From positions 1,178,001-1,242,000 of the forward strand of contig NZ_JAPNKC010000001.1 in the NCBI RefSeq assembly GCF_026626705.1: a stretch of 64,000 nt of DNA, written 5' to 3'. Numbering within the stretch: position 1 is the first letter of the stretch; each line of letters begins with the position of its first letter. Below, piece after piece: positions 38,581 to 47,548 of this stretch. This DNA is from Pyxidicoccus sp. MSG2. Lineage in GTDB: Bacteria; Myxococcota; Myxococcia; Myxococcales; Myxococcaceae. The position numbers and the translations under genes were made by a program. A model generated the notes under the pieces. It saw only the letters and a program-made list of their open reading frames with translations, was not told where the DNA came from and did no database searches.

Positions 38581-39981
38581 TCAGGCCAGCTCCGCGGCGG
38601 CGGCGAGCACCTCCGCCGCCACCGTGTCCACGTCCTCGGGCGAGGTGCGGTGATTGACGAAGCACGCGCGCAGCACGAAGCGTCCGTGCAGCGTGGCGTT
38701 GGAGAGATAGGCGCGGCCGCGCGCGTTGATGCGGGCCATCAGCCGCGCGTTGAACGCGTCGCGCTCCGCCTCGGGGACGGCTCCGGCATAGCGGAAGCAC
38801 ACCGCGCTCAGCGTCGCCGGTGCGAGCAACTCCAGTGAGGGCGCGGCGCGGACGAGGGCCTCCAGACGACGCGCATTCTCCACGTCGCGGCGCATGGCCT
38901 CCCGGAAGGCGGCGAGGCCGTGGTAGCGCACGGAGAGCCATACCTTCAGCGCGCGGGCGCGGCGGGACAACTCGATGGACTCGTCGAAGAAGGCGAAGCC
39001 CTCCACCGAGTCGGCCGTCATGGTGCGCACGTAGTCGCCGCTGAAGGAGAAGGCCTTGCGCGCGGCGCCCGCGTCCCGGAACAGCAGCACGCCGCAGTCC
39101 GCCGGTTGGTAGAGCCACTTGTGCGCGTCCATGGACAGCGAGTCCGCCAGCGACAGGCCTTCGAATTGCTCCGGCAGGGCCATGGCGGCGAGCGCCCCGT
39201 AGGCTCCGTCCACGTGCATCCACAGGCCGTGCGCGCGGGCGATGCGGGACACGGCGGGCAGCGGGTCCACCGCGCCGGTGTTGACGGTGCCCGCGGTGGC
39301 CACCACCGCCAGCGGACGCCGCCCGGCCGCGACGTCCTCGGCGATGGCGCGCTCGAGCAACTCGGGGCGCATGCGCCACGCCGTGTCGGTGGGAATCAGC
39401 CGCAGGTTCTTCCGCCCCAGGCCCAGCAGCGCCATTGCCTTGGGGATGGACATGTGGACCTCCGACGAGGCGTACACCACGCCGGAGGGCGAGCCCTCGT
39501 CGTTGGCGGGGGCCAGGGCCTCGCGCGCCATGGCCAGGCCCATGAGATTCGCCGCCGAGCCGCCGCCCGCGAAGCTCCCGGTGAAGCCCTCGCAGCCCAC
39601 CGCGCGCGCGAGGCTCCGCACCACCGAGCGCTCCAGGCTCACCACCGAGGGCGCGGAGCGCCACGCGGTGACGTTCTGGTTGATGACGCTGGCCACGTAG
39701 TCGCCCAGCACGCCCACTGGCTCGCCCGAGCCGAACACGTACGCCAGGAAGCGCGCATTGCCCGCGCGGGCGCCGTCCATCAGCGGCTTCAGTGCCTCCA
39801 GCGCCGCGTCCTTCATCCCCTCTTCAGGCAGACCGTCCGCGAACAGGGCCTCCGTCGCCGCGCCCGTGGTGGCGGGAGCGATGCGCCGCGCGTCCAACTC
39901 CGCGAGCCACTGCTCCGCCAGCGAGGAGATGCGGTCGGCGAGACGACGGAACTGCGCGGGAGTCACATCGAGAGCGCTCAT
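38581..39981 (-). CDS. Group II PLP-dependent decarboxylase
   Basis: A 466-residue enzyme of the group II pyridoxal-dependent decarboxylases (aromatic-amino-acid, tyrosine or glutamate type). The Lys binding PLP is in SMDAHKWLYQP (about 285), and other family motifs include GSFAGGGSAANLMGLAMAR, VATAGTVNTGAVDPL and WMHVDGAYGA with the Asp that pairs with the pyridine nitrogen. Substrate specificity cannot be read safely; members include aromatic amino acid decarboxylases and aspartate 1-decarboxylase-like enzymes. It is an isolated gene on the minus strand, convergent with the SPFH pair and upstream-adjacent to the chemoreceptor gene on the same strand. Confidence 0.92.
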   Translation of the reverse strand: MSALDVTPAQFRRLADRISSLAEQWLAELDARRIAPATTGAATEALFADGLPEEGMKDAALEALKPLMDGARAGNARFLAYVFGSGEPVGVLGDYVASVINQNVTAWRSAPSVVSLERSVVRSLARAVGCEGFTGSFAGGGSAANLMGLAMAREALAPANDEGSPSGVVYASSEVHMSIPKAMALLGLGRKNLRLIPTDTAWRMRPELLERAIAEDVAAGRRPLAVVATAGTVNTGAVDPLPAVSRIARAHGLWMHVDGAYGALAAMALPEQFEGLSLADSLSMDAHKWLYQPADCGVLLFRDAGAARKAFSFSGDYVRTMTADSVEGFAFFDESIELSRRARALKVWLSVRYHGLAAFREAMRRDVENARRLEALVRAAPSLELLAPATLSAVCFRYAGAVPEAERDAFNARLMARINARGRAYLSNATLHGRFVLRACFVNHRTSPEDVDTVAAEVLAAAAELA

Positions 39982-40033
39982 GGACCGCGCACCTTAATGT
40001 GGACGAGCTGGAGTTCCAGCTCCGCTGGGAGCG

Positions 40034-41626
40034 TTAGCTCCGCGTCGTCTTGAAGCGGCAGGTGACGGCCGTGAGTCCTTCGGCCACCGCCTGCAGGTCC
40101 TGGGCGATGCGCGTGGTGCGCCCGGTGGCGTCCACGCCCTGCTTCACCAATTCCGCCACATTGCGCGCACCCTGCACGGCCTGCTCGCTGGACTGGCGCT
40201 GCTGCCGCGTGGCGATGGTGATCTGCCGCGCCGCCTCGCTGGTGCCGCGCGCCAGCTCGACGATGCGCTGGAACACGGAGGAGGCCTGCTCGGCCACCTC
40301 CACGCCACGGTCACTGGTGGCCATGCCCACGCGCGCCTTGGACGCGGCCTCCTCGCCGGAGTCCTGCACCTTCTCGACGATGCGGGCGATGTCGCGCGCG
40401 GACGCGGACACGTTCTCCGCCAGCTTGCGCATCTCCGCGGCCACCAGCGAGAAGCCGCGCCCCACCTCGCCCGCCTTCGTGCCCTCCAGCGCCGCGTTCA
40501 GCGCGAGCAGGTCCGAGCGCTCCGCCACCTGGTTGATGACCTGGGCAATCTTGGAGACCTGCTGGAGGTCCTGATTCAATCCCACGATTGCATCCGCCAC
40601 GCCCTTGGACTCGGTGCGGATGTCGTTGATGCCGGCGACCACCTGGGCCACCACGGCCATGGCCTCGGCCACCGCCTCGTGCGTGCGGCGCGCGGCGGAC
40701 TCCACCACCTCGGTGGAGCTGGAGATCTGCTCCGCCGTGCGGCTCAGCTCCTCGAACGTCGCGGCAATCTGCTGCGCATAGGCGGCCTGCTGGCTGATGA
40801 CGTGCTCCTGGTCCGCGGACGCGCCCAGCAGCCCGCGCGACGCGCCGGAGAGCTGCTCCGTCCGGGACATCAGCTCCATCACCGTGCTGCGCAGCGTGCC
40901 GAGCATCTGGTTGAAGGACTGCGCCATGAGCCGCACCTCGCCCGTGGCCGGCACGTCCAGTTCTCCGCGCGACATGTCTCCGCGTGTCACGTCCCGCACC
41001 ACCTCCGTCACGCGCGACACCGGCTCGACGAAGTTGCGGCTGATGAGGAACGTCAGCAGCAGACCCACGATCAGCGCACCCGCCAGTCCCGCCACCGCGG
41101 ACCCGTCCATATCCATCAGCGGGAACGCCGCGCCTTCCACGCCGAAGTCCGCCACGTAGGTGAGGTGCCCATTCGCGCAGCGCACCGCCACTCCCGTCAC
41201 TTCGCCGCGTGCCGGCGAGTGGGACGTCACACACGTCCCCGCGGCGACCGGGCCGGCGCTCTTCCCCTTGCCATCCGAGGGCGACGGGCCGTACTCGTAC
41301 ACCGCTTGGCCGTTGGGAAGGAGCAGCGCCTGGTAGCGCACGATGAAGCCGCTACTCCCGTCCGGTGAGGTGGGCGACGCAAACCGGCTGAACACCTCCG
41401 CCACCGCATCCTTCACCGCATCCTTGTCCGGGGCGCGCTCCGCCACGAGCAGGGTCAGGTGCTGCGCCATCAGCAGCCCCACCGCGTGCACCCGCTTCTC
41501 CAGCAGGGCCGCGCTGACTCCGCGCTGCCGGGCGGGGAAGTACACCGCCGAGAAGAGGACCACCGCCAGGCAGGGCACCAGCACCGCGATGGCCACCTGC
41601 ATCCGCAAGCTGAGCCGGCCCCACAT
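40034..41626 (-). CDS. Methyl-accepting chemotaxis protein
   Basis: A 530-residue chemoreceptor. Its layout is: membrane helix 1 (about 10-35), a periplasmic sensing region of about 140 residues with two Cys (TCVTSHSPARG, AVRCANG), helix 2 (about 178-200), HAMP, and a cytoplasmic signalling domain with repeated coiled-coil heptads. The hairpin tip reads INQVAERSDLLALNAALEGTKAGE, the conserved CheA/CheW-contact region. The start at 41626 is preceded by GGGGAG at nine bases; a GTG 30 bases upstream is less likely. The ligand is unknown. In Myxococcus such receptors often feed motility or developmental pathways rather than flagella. Confidence 0.94.
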   Translation of the reverse strand: MWGRLSLRMQVAIAVLVPCLAVVLFSAVYFPARQRGVSAALLEKRVHAVGLLMAQHLTLLVAERAPDKDAVKDAVAEVFSRFASPTSPDGSSGFIVRYQALLLPNGQAVYEYGPSPSDGKGKSAGPVAAGTCVTSHSPARGEVTGVAVRCANGHLTYVADFGVEGAAFPLMDMDGSAVAGLAGALIVGLLLTFLISRNFVEPVSRVTEVVRDVTRGDMSRGELDVPATGEVRLMAQSFNQMLGTLRSTVMELMSRTEQLSGASRGLLGASADQEHVISQQAAYAQQIAATFEELSRTAEQISSSTEVVESAARRTHEAVAEAMAVVAQVVAGINDIRTESKGVADAIVGLNQDLQQVSKIAQVINQVAERSDLLALNAALEGTKAGEVGRGFSLVAAEMRKLAENVSASARDIARIVEKVQDSGEEAASKARVGMATSDRGVEVAEQASSVFQRIVELARGTSEAARQITIATRQQRQSSEQAVQGARNVAELVKQGVDATGRTTRIAQDLQAVAEGLTAVTCRFKTTRS

Positions 41627-41843
41627 GCCTGTCTTCTCCCCGGTTGGATGATCCACGCCGACGCCGGCGTCTGGCGACGCTAGGCGTCCCTCCGCGGAGC
41701 GTCAAACGCGCCCCCCGCCCTCCCCACGGCCGGGCCGACGGGCGCCGGCAGGCCGGGACGGAGGGCCGGGGCGAAGGACCGACAAGCTCCGCTTTTCGCC
41801 GTCATCTCAAGGGGTTGCAACGGCGACCGAGGGGACTTTCCCT

Positions 41844-41873
41844 TTGACATGGCGCGGGCGGTGTCATTAGGTT
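41844..41873 (+). promoter_or_regulatory. nuoA promoter (possibly giving a leaderless transcript)
   Basis: TTGACA (41844-41849), an 18-base spacer and TAGGTT (41868-41873) lie so close to the nuoA ATG (41883) that transcription would begin within a few bases of it. No ribosome site is visible before the ATG. The -10 match is weak, so this is tentative. Confidence 0.45.
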
Positions 41874-41882
41874 CCGCGCGCG

Positions 41883-42254
41883 ATGACTCCCACTCCACTC
41901 TCGCCCTACCTGCCGCTGGCAGTGGTTCTGCTGCTGGCCGGTGGCATGGCGATGCTCATTCCCCAGATCACCACCCGCCTGGGGCCCCGGCGTCCGAGCG
42001 CCATCAAGTCCACCAGCTTCGAAGCCGGCTCCGAGTCGACCGGCCCGGCACGCCAGCGCTTCGCGGTGAAGTTCTACGTGGTGGCCCTGCTGTTCATCGT
42101 GTTCGACGTCGAAGCGGTGTTCCTGTACCCCTGGGCGGTCAACTTCAAGGCCCTCGGCTGGTTCGGCTACATCGAGATGCTCATCTTCGCGGTGACGCTC
42201 GTGGTGGGCCTCATCTACATCTGGAAGAAGGGCGCCCTGGACTGGGAGAGCTGA
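41883..42254 (+). CDS. nuoA: NADH-quinone oxidoreductase subunit A
   Basis: A 123-residue membrane subunit of Complex I with three hydrophobic segments (PLAVVLLLAGGMAMLIP, VKFYVVALLFIVFDVEAVFL and GYIEMLIFAVTLVVGLIY). The family signature FEAGSESTGPARQRF followed by KFYVVALLFIVFDVE is intact, including the Glu/Asp residues near the quinone cavity. The gene is followed six bases later by nuoB. The rest of the nuo genes are 4.7 kb downstream. There is no Shine-Dalgarno motif, which fits leaderless initiation. Confidence 0.97.
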   Translation: MTPTPLSPYLPLAVVLLLAGGMAMLIPQITTRLGPRRPSAIKSTSFEAGSESTGPARQRFAVKFYVVALLFIVFDVEAVFLYPWAVNFKALGWFGYIEMLIFAVTLVVGLIYIWKKGALDWES

Positions 42255-42260
42255 GACAAC

Positions 42261-42824
42261 ATGGCTGACACCGACATTGCTCCTGTTCTGGCCACCCGCC
42301 GCGATGAGGCCATGGGCTTCTTCCAGCGGATGGTCTCCAAGGGTCTGGGCTGGGCCCGCAAGTACTCGCTGTTCACCTACCCATACGCCACCGCCTGCTG
42401 CGGCATGGAGTACATGTCCGTGGCGGCGAGCCGTCACGACATCTCGCGCTTCGGCGCCGAGTTCCCCCGCTTCTCGCCCCGTCAGGCAGACCTCTTGATG
42501 GTGGTGGGCACCATCAACCTGAAGCAGGCCCCCATCCTCAAGCGCGTCTACGAGCAGATGGCCGAACCCAAGTGGGTCGTGGCCTTCGGCGTCTGCGCGT
42601 CGTCGGGCGGCTTCTACGACAACTACGCGGTGCTCCAGGGCATCGACCGCATCATCCCGGTGGACGTCTACATCCCCGGCTGCCCGCCGCGCCCGGAGCA
42701 GGTGCTGGACGGCCTGATGCTGCTCCAGGACAAGATTGGCAACCAGGTGCACCGCATCGCGGACCGCGAGCAGCCGAACCCCACGGCCGCGCGGCACGAC
42801 CTGCTGCTGTCCATGGGCAAGTAA
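42261..42824 (+). CDS. nuoB: NADH-quinone oxidoreductase subunit B
   Basis: A 187-residue soluble subunit of Complex I that carries cluster N2, the last iron-sulfur centre before quinone. The tandem-Cys motif appears as [11 protein letters not shown], and the remaining ligands are in FGVCASSGG and [12 protein letters not shown]. All four Cys are present. It sits at the junction of peripheral and membrane arms. Co-transcribed with nuoA, and ended by a strong terminator at 42857, so this pair is a separate unit from nuoC-D-G-H-I. Confidence 0.97.
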   Translation: MADTDIAPVLATRRDEAMGFFQRMVSKGLGWARKYSLFTYPYATACCGMEYMSVAASRHDISRFGAEFPRFSPRQADLLMVVGTINLKQAPILKRVYEQMAEPKWVVAFGVCASSGGFYDNYAVLQGIDRIIPVDVYIPGCPPRPEQVLDGLMLLQDKIGNQVHRIADREQPNPTAARHDLLLSMGK

Positions 42825-42856
42825 CGAACTTTCACGCGCCCCACGCGCGGTAGTGA

Positions 42857-42912
42857 CAGGGCCCCGTCGGCCTCCCCTCGAAGGAGCGGAGGCGCCGGGG
42901 CCCTGGCTTTTT
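42857..42912 (+). terminator. Rho-independent terminator after nuoB
   Basis: A perfect 10-bp outer stem (CAGGGCCCCG 42857-42866 with CGGGGCCCTG 42896-42905), with an inner GCCTCC/GGAGGC pairing, is followed by GCTTTTT. This is the clearest intrinsic terminator in the window and separates nuoA-nuoB from the convergent thioesterase gene. Confidence 0.85.
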
Positions 42913-42916
42913 CCGG

Positions 42917-43393
42917 CTACCAGCGGTGATACGCGGGGTGGCCCGGCTTCACGGCGACGAAGGTGCCGCGGCAGAGGGCCGTCACCTTCCCGCCGGCGGT
43001 GAGCGTGCCCTCAATCACGGCGCGGTCGCCCTGGATTTCCACCGGCTTCGCCTCCAGGTGCACCGGCCCGGACATGGGCGTGGGGCGCTTGAGGGTGATG
43101 CTGTAGTCGGCGGTGACGGTGCATGGGGGAGACTCCGCGCCCTGCGTCTTCATCAGGTGGTACGCGGCCGTCCAGTTGCAGTGACAGTCCAGCAGCGCGC
43201 CGATGATGCCGCCGTTGAGGACACCGGGAAACGCCTGGTGGTGCTCCAGCGGCGTCCAGTCCGCGACGACGAGGTCACCCTCCACGCGGCTGCGGATTCG
43301 CAGGCCCATCGGGTTGGCCGGCCCGCAGCCGAAGCAGCTGTTGTGGGGTGCGTAGCGTTCCTGGAGGCTGGGAGTTTCTGGGGTCGTCGACAT
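42917..43393 (-). CDS. PaaI-type hotdog thioesterase
   Basis: A 158-residue single-hotdog thioesterase of the PaaI group. The active region is FPGVLNGGIIGALLDCHCNWTA, with the Asn-Gly-Gly and Asp of the family, and a late GGKVTALCRGTFVAV strand pair. The opening SLQERYAPHNSCFGCGPANP is a family-typical N-terminus, so the start at 43393 is secure even though it lies 119 bases inside the end of the upstream phosphatase-superfamily gene in another frame. It hydrolyses some acyl-CoA; the substrate is not evident. Confidence 0.88.
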   Translation of the reverse strand: MSTTPETPSLQERYAPHNSCFGCGPANPMGLRIRSRVEGDLVVADWTPLEHHQAFPGVLNGGIIGALLDCHCNWTAAYHLMKTQGAESPPCTVTADYSITLKRPTPMSGPVHLEAKPVEIQGDRAVIEGTLTAGGKVTALCRGTFVAVKPGHPAYHRW

Positions 43394-45413
43394 GGCCCGC
43401 CACCTTACGCCAGCCGCCCTCCGGCGTAAGTCCCTGCACGGAGTCCAGCCACGTCTCCAGCGCGTACGCGTCCGGGCCTGCACAGTCGCCCTCGCACGTG
43501 CGCAGGACGCTTCCGTCCGCGCGGGGACTGTCCCTCCACCAGCGCCGCCCGTCGAAGGCGGCCGTGTCCTTCTCGCGGAGGATGGCCGCGTGGGCCTCCT
43601 CGCCCATCTCCACCACGCCGTCAGGGCGGATGCGGTACGCGTCGAAGGCGCGCGGCGCGCCGGGCCAGTGCCCCGCGTCGAAGACCTCGGGCAGCACGTG
43701 GGTGAAGCCCGTCTCCGCGTACAGCGGCAGGGGCTCGCGCGTCCCGCCGCGCAACAGCGGCGCCAGCGTGGCGCCGTCCGCCAGGGGCAGCGCGGGCAGG
43801 CCGGACACATCCAGCAGCGTGGGCCCCACGTCCACCAGGCGCACCAGCGCGTCCACCTCGGCGGGCCCGCTGCCCCGCCCCTTCGGAGGCTTCACCGCCA
43901 GCAGCACCCGGTACTCCTCGTCGGACAGCCGCGCGCCGTGCACCGGCGTGGCGCCCGCCAGGTCCGGCCGGTCCGCGTGGAAGCTCTCGCCGTGGTCCGA
44001 CAGCAGGACGATGGTCGCGTCGTCGTAGCGCCCGGTGCGCCGGAGCGCCTCCAGCACCTCGCCCACCTGCGCGTCGGCCTGTGCGAGCAATTCGTCGTAG
44101 AGCGCCTCCGCGCCCTCGCGGCTCCACCCGCCCTTCGCGCCCGGCGTCACCGGAGCGAAGTGCATGCGCAGCCGGCGCTCCAGCGGCTCCGTGGGCGGCA
44201 CGAAGCGCCGGTAGAACGGATGCACCGGGTCCCCGGGAAAGTGCGCCGCGGTGGCGTGGAAGGCGAACAGCGTGGGGCCCTGTCGGGACTCGTCCACCAG
44301 CCGGGACGCCAGCCGCTCCGCGTAGCCCATCGGGTCATGGATGCCGGCCAGCGCGCGGTTGTCGATGAACTCGGGCACCCACGCGGCGCCGAGCGCGTGG
44401 TCCGCGAAGACGCCCAGCGCCCGGTAGCGCAGCTTCTCCAGCAGGAAGTTCACCGCGCCGCGCGGCGGCTGCAGGCGGGTGGCGAAGCCGGACGCCGGCC
44501 CCTCGAAGTGGAAGCGCGAGCAGTCCGTGGCGAACACCGTGCGCCAGCCCGCCTGGGCGAAGGACTGGGAGAACGTCGGCTGCAGGCGCAGCCTCGAGTC
44601 CGCCGTCAGCGCGTAGCGCACGCCCGTCGTGTGCGGCCACCTCGCGGTGAGCAGCGAGCGCCACGCCGGCTCCGTCTGGGCCACGGACGTGTACGCGCGG
44701 GTGAAGAGCGTCGCGTCCTCCAGGAAGCGCTCCACGTGCGGTGCCACCTCACCCGTGCCGCCCTGCGACTTGAGCCGGTCCGGCCGGAAGGCGTCGATGC
44801 CGATGACCACCACCAGCGGGTGCCGCGCCTCCGACCCACGCCACCGCCACCCGCCCCCCAGCAGGAGCGCAAGGGCGCCCGCCACCGCTGCCCCCAGCGC
44901 CAGCGTCCGCCGGGGCACTCCGGAGCGCGTCACGTACAGCACGGCATGCAGCAGCAGCCACGCCCCCGCCGCCGCGCGCGGGTGCCAGGGCTGCCCGTGC
45001 TCCACCAGCCACGCCAGCAGCGGCCGCACCGCGGGCAAATCGTCGAAGAGGGCGGGACGAGAGATGGCATGTCCCCACGCCAGCAGCCCGAGCAGCACCA
45101 GCCCCTCCCCCAGTTCCCCCGGCATGCTCCGCCTGGGCCCCCACGCCCGCGCCAGCACGGCGGCCGCCAGCGCGAGCACCGCCCCCGCCACCGCGTACAC
45201 CGCCGCGACGCGCAGCAGCAGGCCCGGCACCACGGGGCGCACCGCCGCCGCCAGCGCCGCGTACGGGCCGTCCACCGGGATGTCCACGCCCACCAGCCCG
45301 GAGCCCAGCAGCAGCCACGACTCCCCGCCGAACAGCACCAGGCCCAGGGCCGCGCCGGACAGCAGGCGCCACAGCAGGGGACGGAGGGTGCCGGACAGGG
45401 AGGGGGCGGACAT
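43275..45413 (-). CDS. Membrane-anchored alkaline-phosphatase-superfamily (sulfatase-like) enzyme
   Basis: A 712-residue protein. Residues to about 190 hold four or five membrane helices; the rest is a periplasmic alkaline-phosphatase-superfamily domain. Metal-binding motifs are VVIGIDAFRPDRL and VLLSDHGESFH. The nucleophile region reads TSVAQTEPAWRSLLTARWPHTTG, with no C/S-x-P-x-R formylglycine motif. A Thr nucleophile is likely, as in LtaS and EptA-type phosphoglycerol or phosphoethanolamine transferases, so envelope polymer or lipid A decoration fits better than sulfate hydrolysis. The last 39 codons overlap the start of the thioesterase gene in a different frame, and the tail (from about PEGGWRKVAG) is polar and repetitive in appearance, possibly a stop-codon-loss extension. 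Confidence 0.85.
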   Translation of the reverse strand: MSAPSLSGTLRPLLWRLLSGAALGLVLFGGESWLLLGSGLVGVDIPVDGPYAALAAAVRPVVPGLLLRVAAVYAVAGAVLALAAAVLARAWGPRRSMPGELGEGLVLLGLLAWGHAISRPALFDDLPAVRPLLAWLVEHGQPWHPRAAAGAWLLLHAVLYVTRSGVPRRTLALGAAVAGALALLLGGGWRWRGSEARHPLVVVIGIDAFRPDRLKSQGGTGEVAPHVERFLEDATLFTRAYTSVAQTEPAWRSLLTARWPHTTGVRYALTADSRLRLQPTFSQSFAQAGWRTVFATDCSRFHFEGPASGFATRLQPPRGAVNFLLEKLRYRALGVFADHALGAAWVPEFIDNRALAGIHDPMGYAERLASRLVDESRQGPTLFAFHATAAHFPGDPVHPFYRRFVPPTEPLERRLRMHFAPVTPGAKGGWSREGAEALYDELLAQADAQVGEVLEALRRTGRYDDATIVLLSDHGESFHADRPDLAGATPVHGARLSDEEYRVLLAVKPPKGRGSGPAEVDALVRLVDVGPTLLDVSGLPALPLADGATLAPLLRGGTREPLPLYAETGFTHVLPEVFDAGHWPGAPRAFDAYRIRPDGVVEMGEEAHAAILREKDTAAFDGRRWWRDSPRADGSVLRTCEGDCAGPDAYALETWLDSVQGLTPEGGWRKVAGHVDDPRNSQPPGTLRTPQQLLRLRAGQPDGPANPQPRGG

Positions 45414-45522
45414 GGGCCCGCGTCTACACCCGATGACCAGATTGCAACAACCACGCTACGGTTGAAGCACCCCGAGTCGCGAAACGTGCGTGGCCCGGGG
45501 GAGCGAAGCAAGATGAGGGGAC

Positions 45523-46833
45523 TTGAGTGACCTACCCATGAGGCCGGGCACGGAGGGGGAGACCGTGCAGTCCCGCCAGCTCGAGGGCGGCCAGGACTCG
45601 GTGAGCCGGGCGCTGGACGCCGAGCGCCTGCGCAACGCCCGGCAGATGGCGGCCATCCGCTTCGTGGCCGTCACCCTCCTCTTCGCCGTGTCGGCGTACC
45701 TGGGGCGCTTCCGGGGGCTGGCCGACTGGGAGGTGTACCTCCAGACCTTCGCCCTCTACTGGCTGCTCACCGCGGGGGTGGCCGTGGCCGTGGTCGCCAC
45801 CCCCCACGCGGCCCGGTGGGCGGGCCTGACGCTGGCCTTCGTGGACGTACCGGCGGTGTACTGGCTCCAGCACCTGGCCATCCCCGTGTCGCCCTCTCCC
45901 GGAGGGGTGGCGGGCTTCACGCTGGGCATCTACGCCGTGCTCGTGGTGCTGGCCGCCCTGTCCCTGCACCGCTCGGTGACGCTGGTGGTGACGGCCATCG
46001 CCGCCGTCGCCGAGGTGCGGCTCCAGCAGGAGGCCGGCATCGGCGTGGGCGCCCAGGTGGCGGCGCTGGTGGTACTGGGAGTGGCCGCCGCCGGGGCCAG
46101 CCGACTGCTCAACCGCATCCGCGCCCTGTCCGCCGCCGTCTCCGAGGAGGCGCTCAAGCGCGCCCGCCTCGGCCGCTACTTCTCCCCCTGGGTGGCCGAG
46201 CACCTCCAGCACCAGGCCTCGCTCACCCCGGAACTGCGCGAGGTGACGGTCCTCTTCGCGGACATCCGCGACTTCACCGCCCTGAGCGAGCGTCTGCCCC
46301 CCGAGCAGGTGGTGGACATCCTCAACGAGTACTACGGCCGCATGGTGGAGGTGGTGTTCCGCAATGGCGGAACGCTCGACAAGTTCATCGGGGACGCGCT
46401 GATGGTGTACTTCGGCGCCCCGCTGGACGACCCGAACCATGCCGCCAATGCCGTCCGGTGCGCCCTGGAGATGGTGGCCGAGCTGGAGGCCGTCAACGCC
46501 GAGCGCGCCGCCCGGGGCGCCCCCGGCCTGCGCATGGGGGTGGGCGTCCACTCCGGCCCGGCCATCCTCGGCAACATCGGCTCCATCACCCGCCGCCTGG
46601 AGTACACCGCCATCGGCGACACGGTGAACCTGGCCAGCCGGATTGAAGGGCTGACCAAGAAGGCCGGCGTCCCGGTCCTCGTCTCCCAGGCCACCCGGGA
46701 GCGCGCGGGCACGGGCTTCCAGTGGGAGCCCGTCACCCACGCCCAGGTGCCCGGCAAGAGCCAGCCGGTGGCCACCTTCGTCCCCATCCGGGCCCCGACC
46801 CTGCTGGCCGACACGGTGGGTGCGGCCCCGTGA
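45523..46833 (+). CDS. Membrane class III adenylate/guanylate cyclase
   Basis: A 436-residue protein with about six N-terminal membrane segments (roughly residues 40-205), then a linker helix ([20 protein letters not shown]) and a class III cyclase domain (about 235-415). The domain shows [18 protein letters not shown] (first metal-binding Asp), [20 protein letters not shown] (second Asp), [14 protein letters not shown] and [16 protein letters not shown]. It is probably an adenylate cyclase with a membrane sensor. The start is uncertain: TTG at 45523 and ATG at 45538 both have poor ribosome-site spacing. It lies between the nuoA-nuoB and nuoC blocks on the same strand. Confidence 0.9.
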   Translation: MSDLPMRPGTEGETVQSRQLEGGQDSVSRALDAERLRNARQMAAIRFVAVTLLFAVSAYLGRFRGLADWEVYLQTFALYWLLTAGVAVAVVATPHAARWAGLTLAFVDVPAVYWLQHLAIPVSPSPGGVAGFTLGIYAVLVVLAALSLHRSVTLVVTAIAAVAEVRLQQEAGIGVGAQVAALVVLGVAAAGASRLLNRIRALSAAVSEEALKRARLGRYFSPWVAEHLQHQASLTPELREVTVLFADIRDFTALSERLPPEQVVDILNEYYGRMVEVVFRNGGTLDKFIGDALMVYFGAPLDDPNHAANAVRCALEMVAELEAVNAERAARGAPGLRMGVGVHSGPAILGNIGSITRRLEYTAIGDTVNLASRIEGLTKKAGVPVLVSQATRERAGTGFQWEPVTHAQVPGKSQPVATFVPIRAPTLLADTVGAAP

Positions 46834-46932
46834 TCCATTCCCTCGCGCGGGGTGCGGATGGCCCCCTGGTCCCCGCTCGCCCAACACGGGCTTCTGGGGC
46901 TCCTAAGTGGCCTACATGGTTGAGGGTTTACG

Positions 46933-46962
46933 TTGACGCCCCCCTCCGGGGGTCCTTATAAC
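46933..46962 (+). promoter_or_regulatory. nuoC-D-G-H-I promoter with palindromic spacer
   Basis: TTGACG (46933-46938), an 18-base spacer and TATAAC (46957-46962) lie 37 bases before nuoC. The spacer contains a perfect CCCCC-TCC-GGGGG inverted repeat (46940-46952). The placement between the -35 and -10 boxes is typical of repressor or MerR-type activator control. It might instead be a terminator of the upstream cyclase. Confidence 0.55.
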
Positions 46963-46999
46963 GCCGCGAATTCTTCTCCCTTCAGTCATTGGGTTCCCC

Positions 47000-47533
47000 T
47001 TGAGCACTTTCGCGTTGGACAGGGTCTCCGCCCAGCTCCCAGAGGCGGTGGCGGATCGCTACGTGGACCGGGCTGGCGGCGCCTGGGCCGTGATCCATGC
47101 CGACTCTCTTCCGAAGGTCGCCGCCTTCCTGAAGAACGACCCGGAGCTGGAGTTCAAGCTCTTCGGCTCCATCGACGCGGTGGACCGCCTGCACCTGGCG
47201 GAGAACGACCCGCGCTTCGAGGTCGTCTACTTCCTCTACTCGCTCAAGCGGAACGAGCACGTGCGCCTCAAGGTGCGCGTGAGCGAAGCCCAGCCGTCGG
47301 TCCCCTCCCTGACGTCGCTCTTCCGGGGCGCCAACTGGTGGGAGCGCCTGACGTACGACTTCTACGGCATCCGCTTCGACGGGCACCCGGACCTGCGCCG
47401 CATCCTCCTCTATGAGGAGTTCCAGGGTCACCCCCTGCGCAAGGACTACGCGCTGCGAGACCGGCAGCCGCTCATCCCCGAGCGCCCCATCAAGGACATC
47501 TTCCGCGGCCCCGGCACCAGCGGGCTCTCCTGA
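47000..47533 (+). CDS. nuoC: NADH-quinone oxidoreductase subunit C
   Basis: A 177-residue 30-kDa subunit of Complex I, in the peripheral arm. The family signature is visible as ERLTYDFYGIRFDGHPDLRR followed by ILLYEEFQGHPLRKDY. It begins with TTG at 47000 and has no clear ribosome site. It heads the block nuoC-nuoD-nuoG-nuoH-nuoI. The separate NuoC and NuoD chains are the common bacterial arrangement, as opposed to the fused NuoCD of enterobacteria. Confidence 0.95.
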   Translation: MSTFALDRVSAQLPEAVADRYVDRAGGAWAVIHADSLPKVAAFLKNDPELEFKLFGSIDAVDRLHLAENDPRFEVVYFLYSLKRNEHVRLKVRVSEAQPSVPSLTSLFRGANWWERLTYDFYGIRFDGHPDLRRILLYEEFQGHPLRKDYALRDRQPLIPERPIKDIFRGPGTSGLS

Positions 47534-47548
47534 TCTGCTGAGGACACC

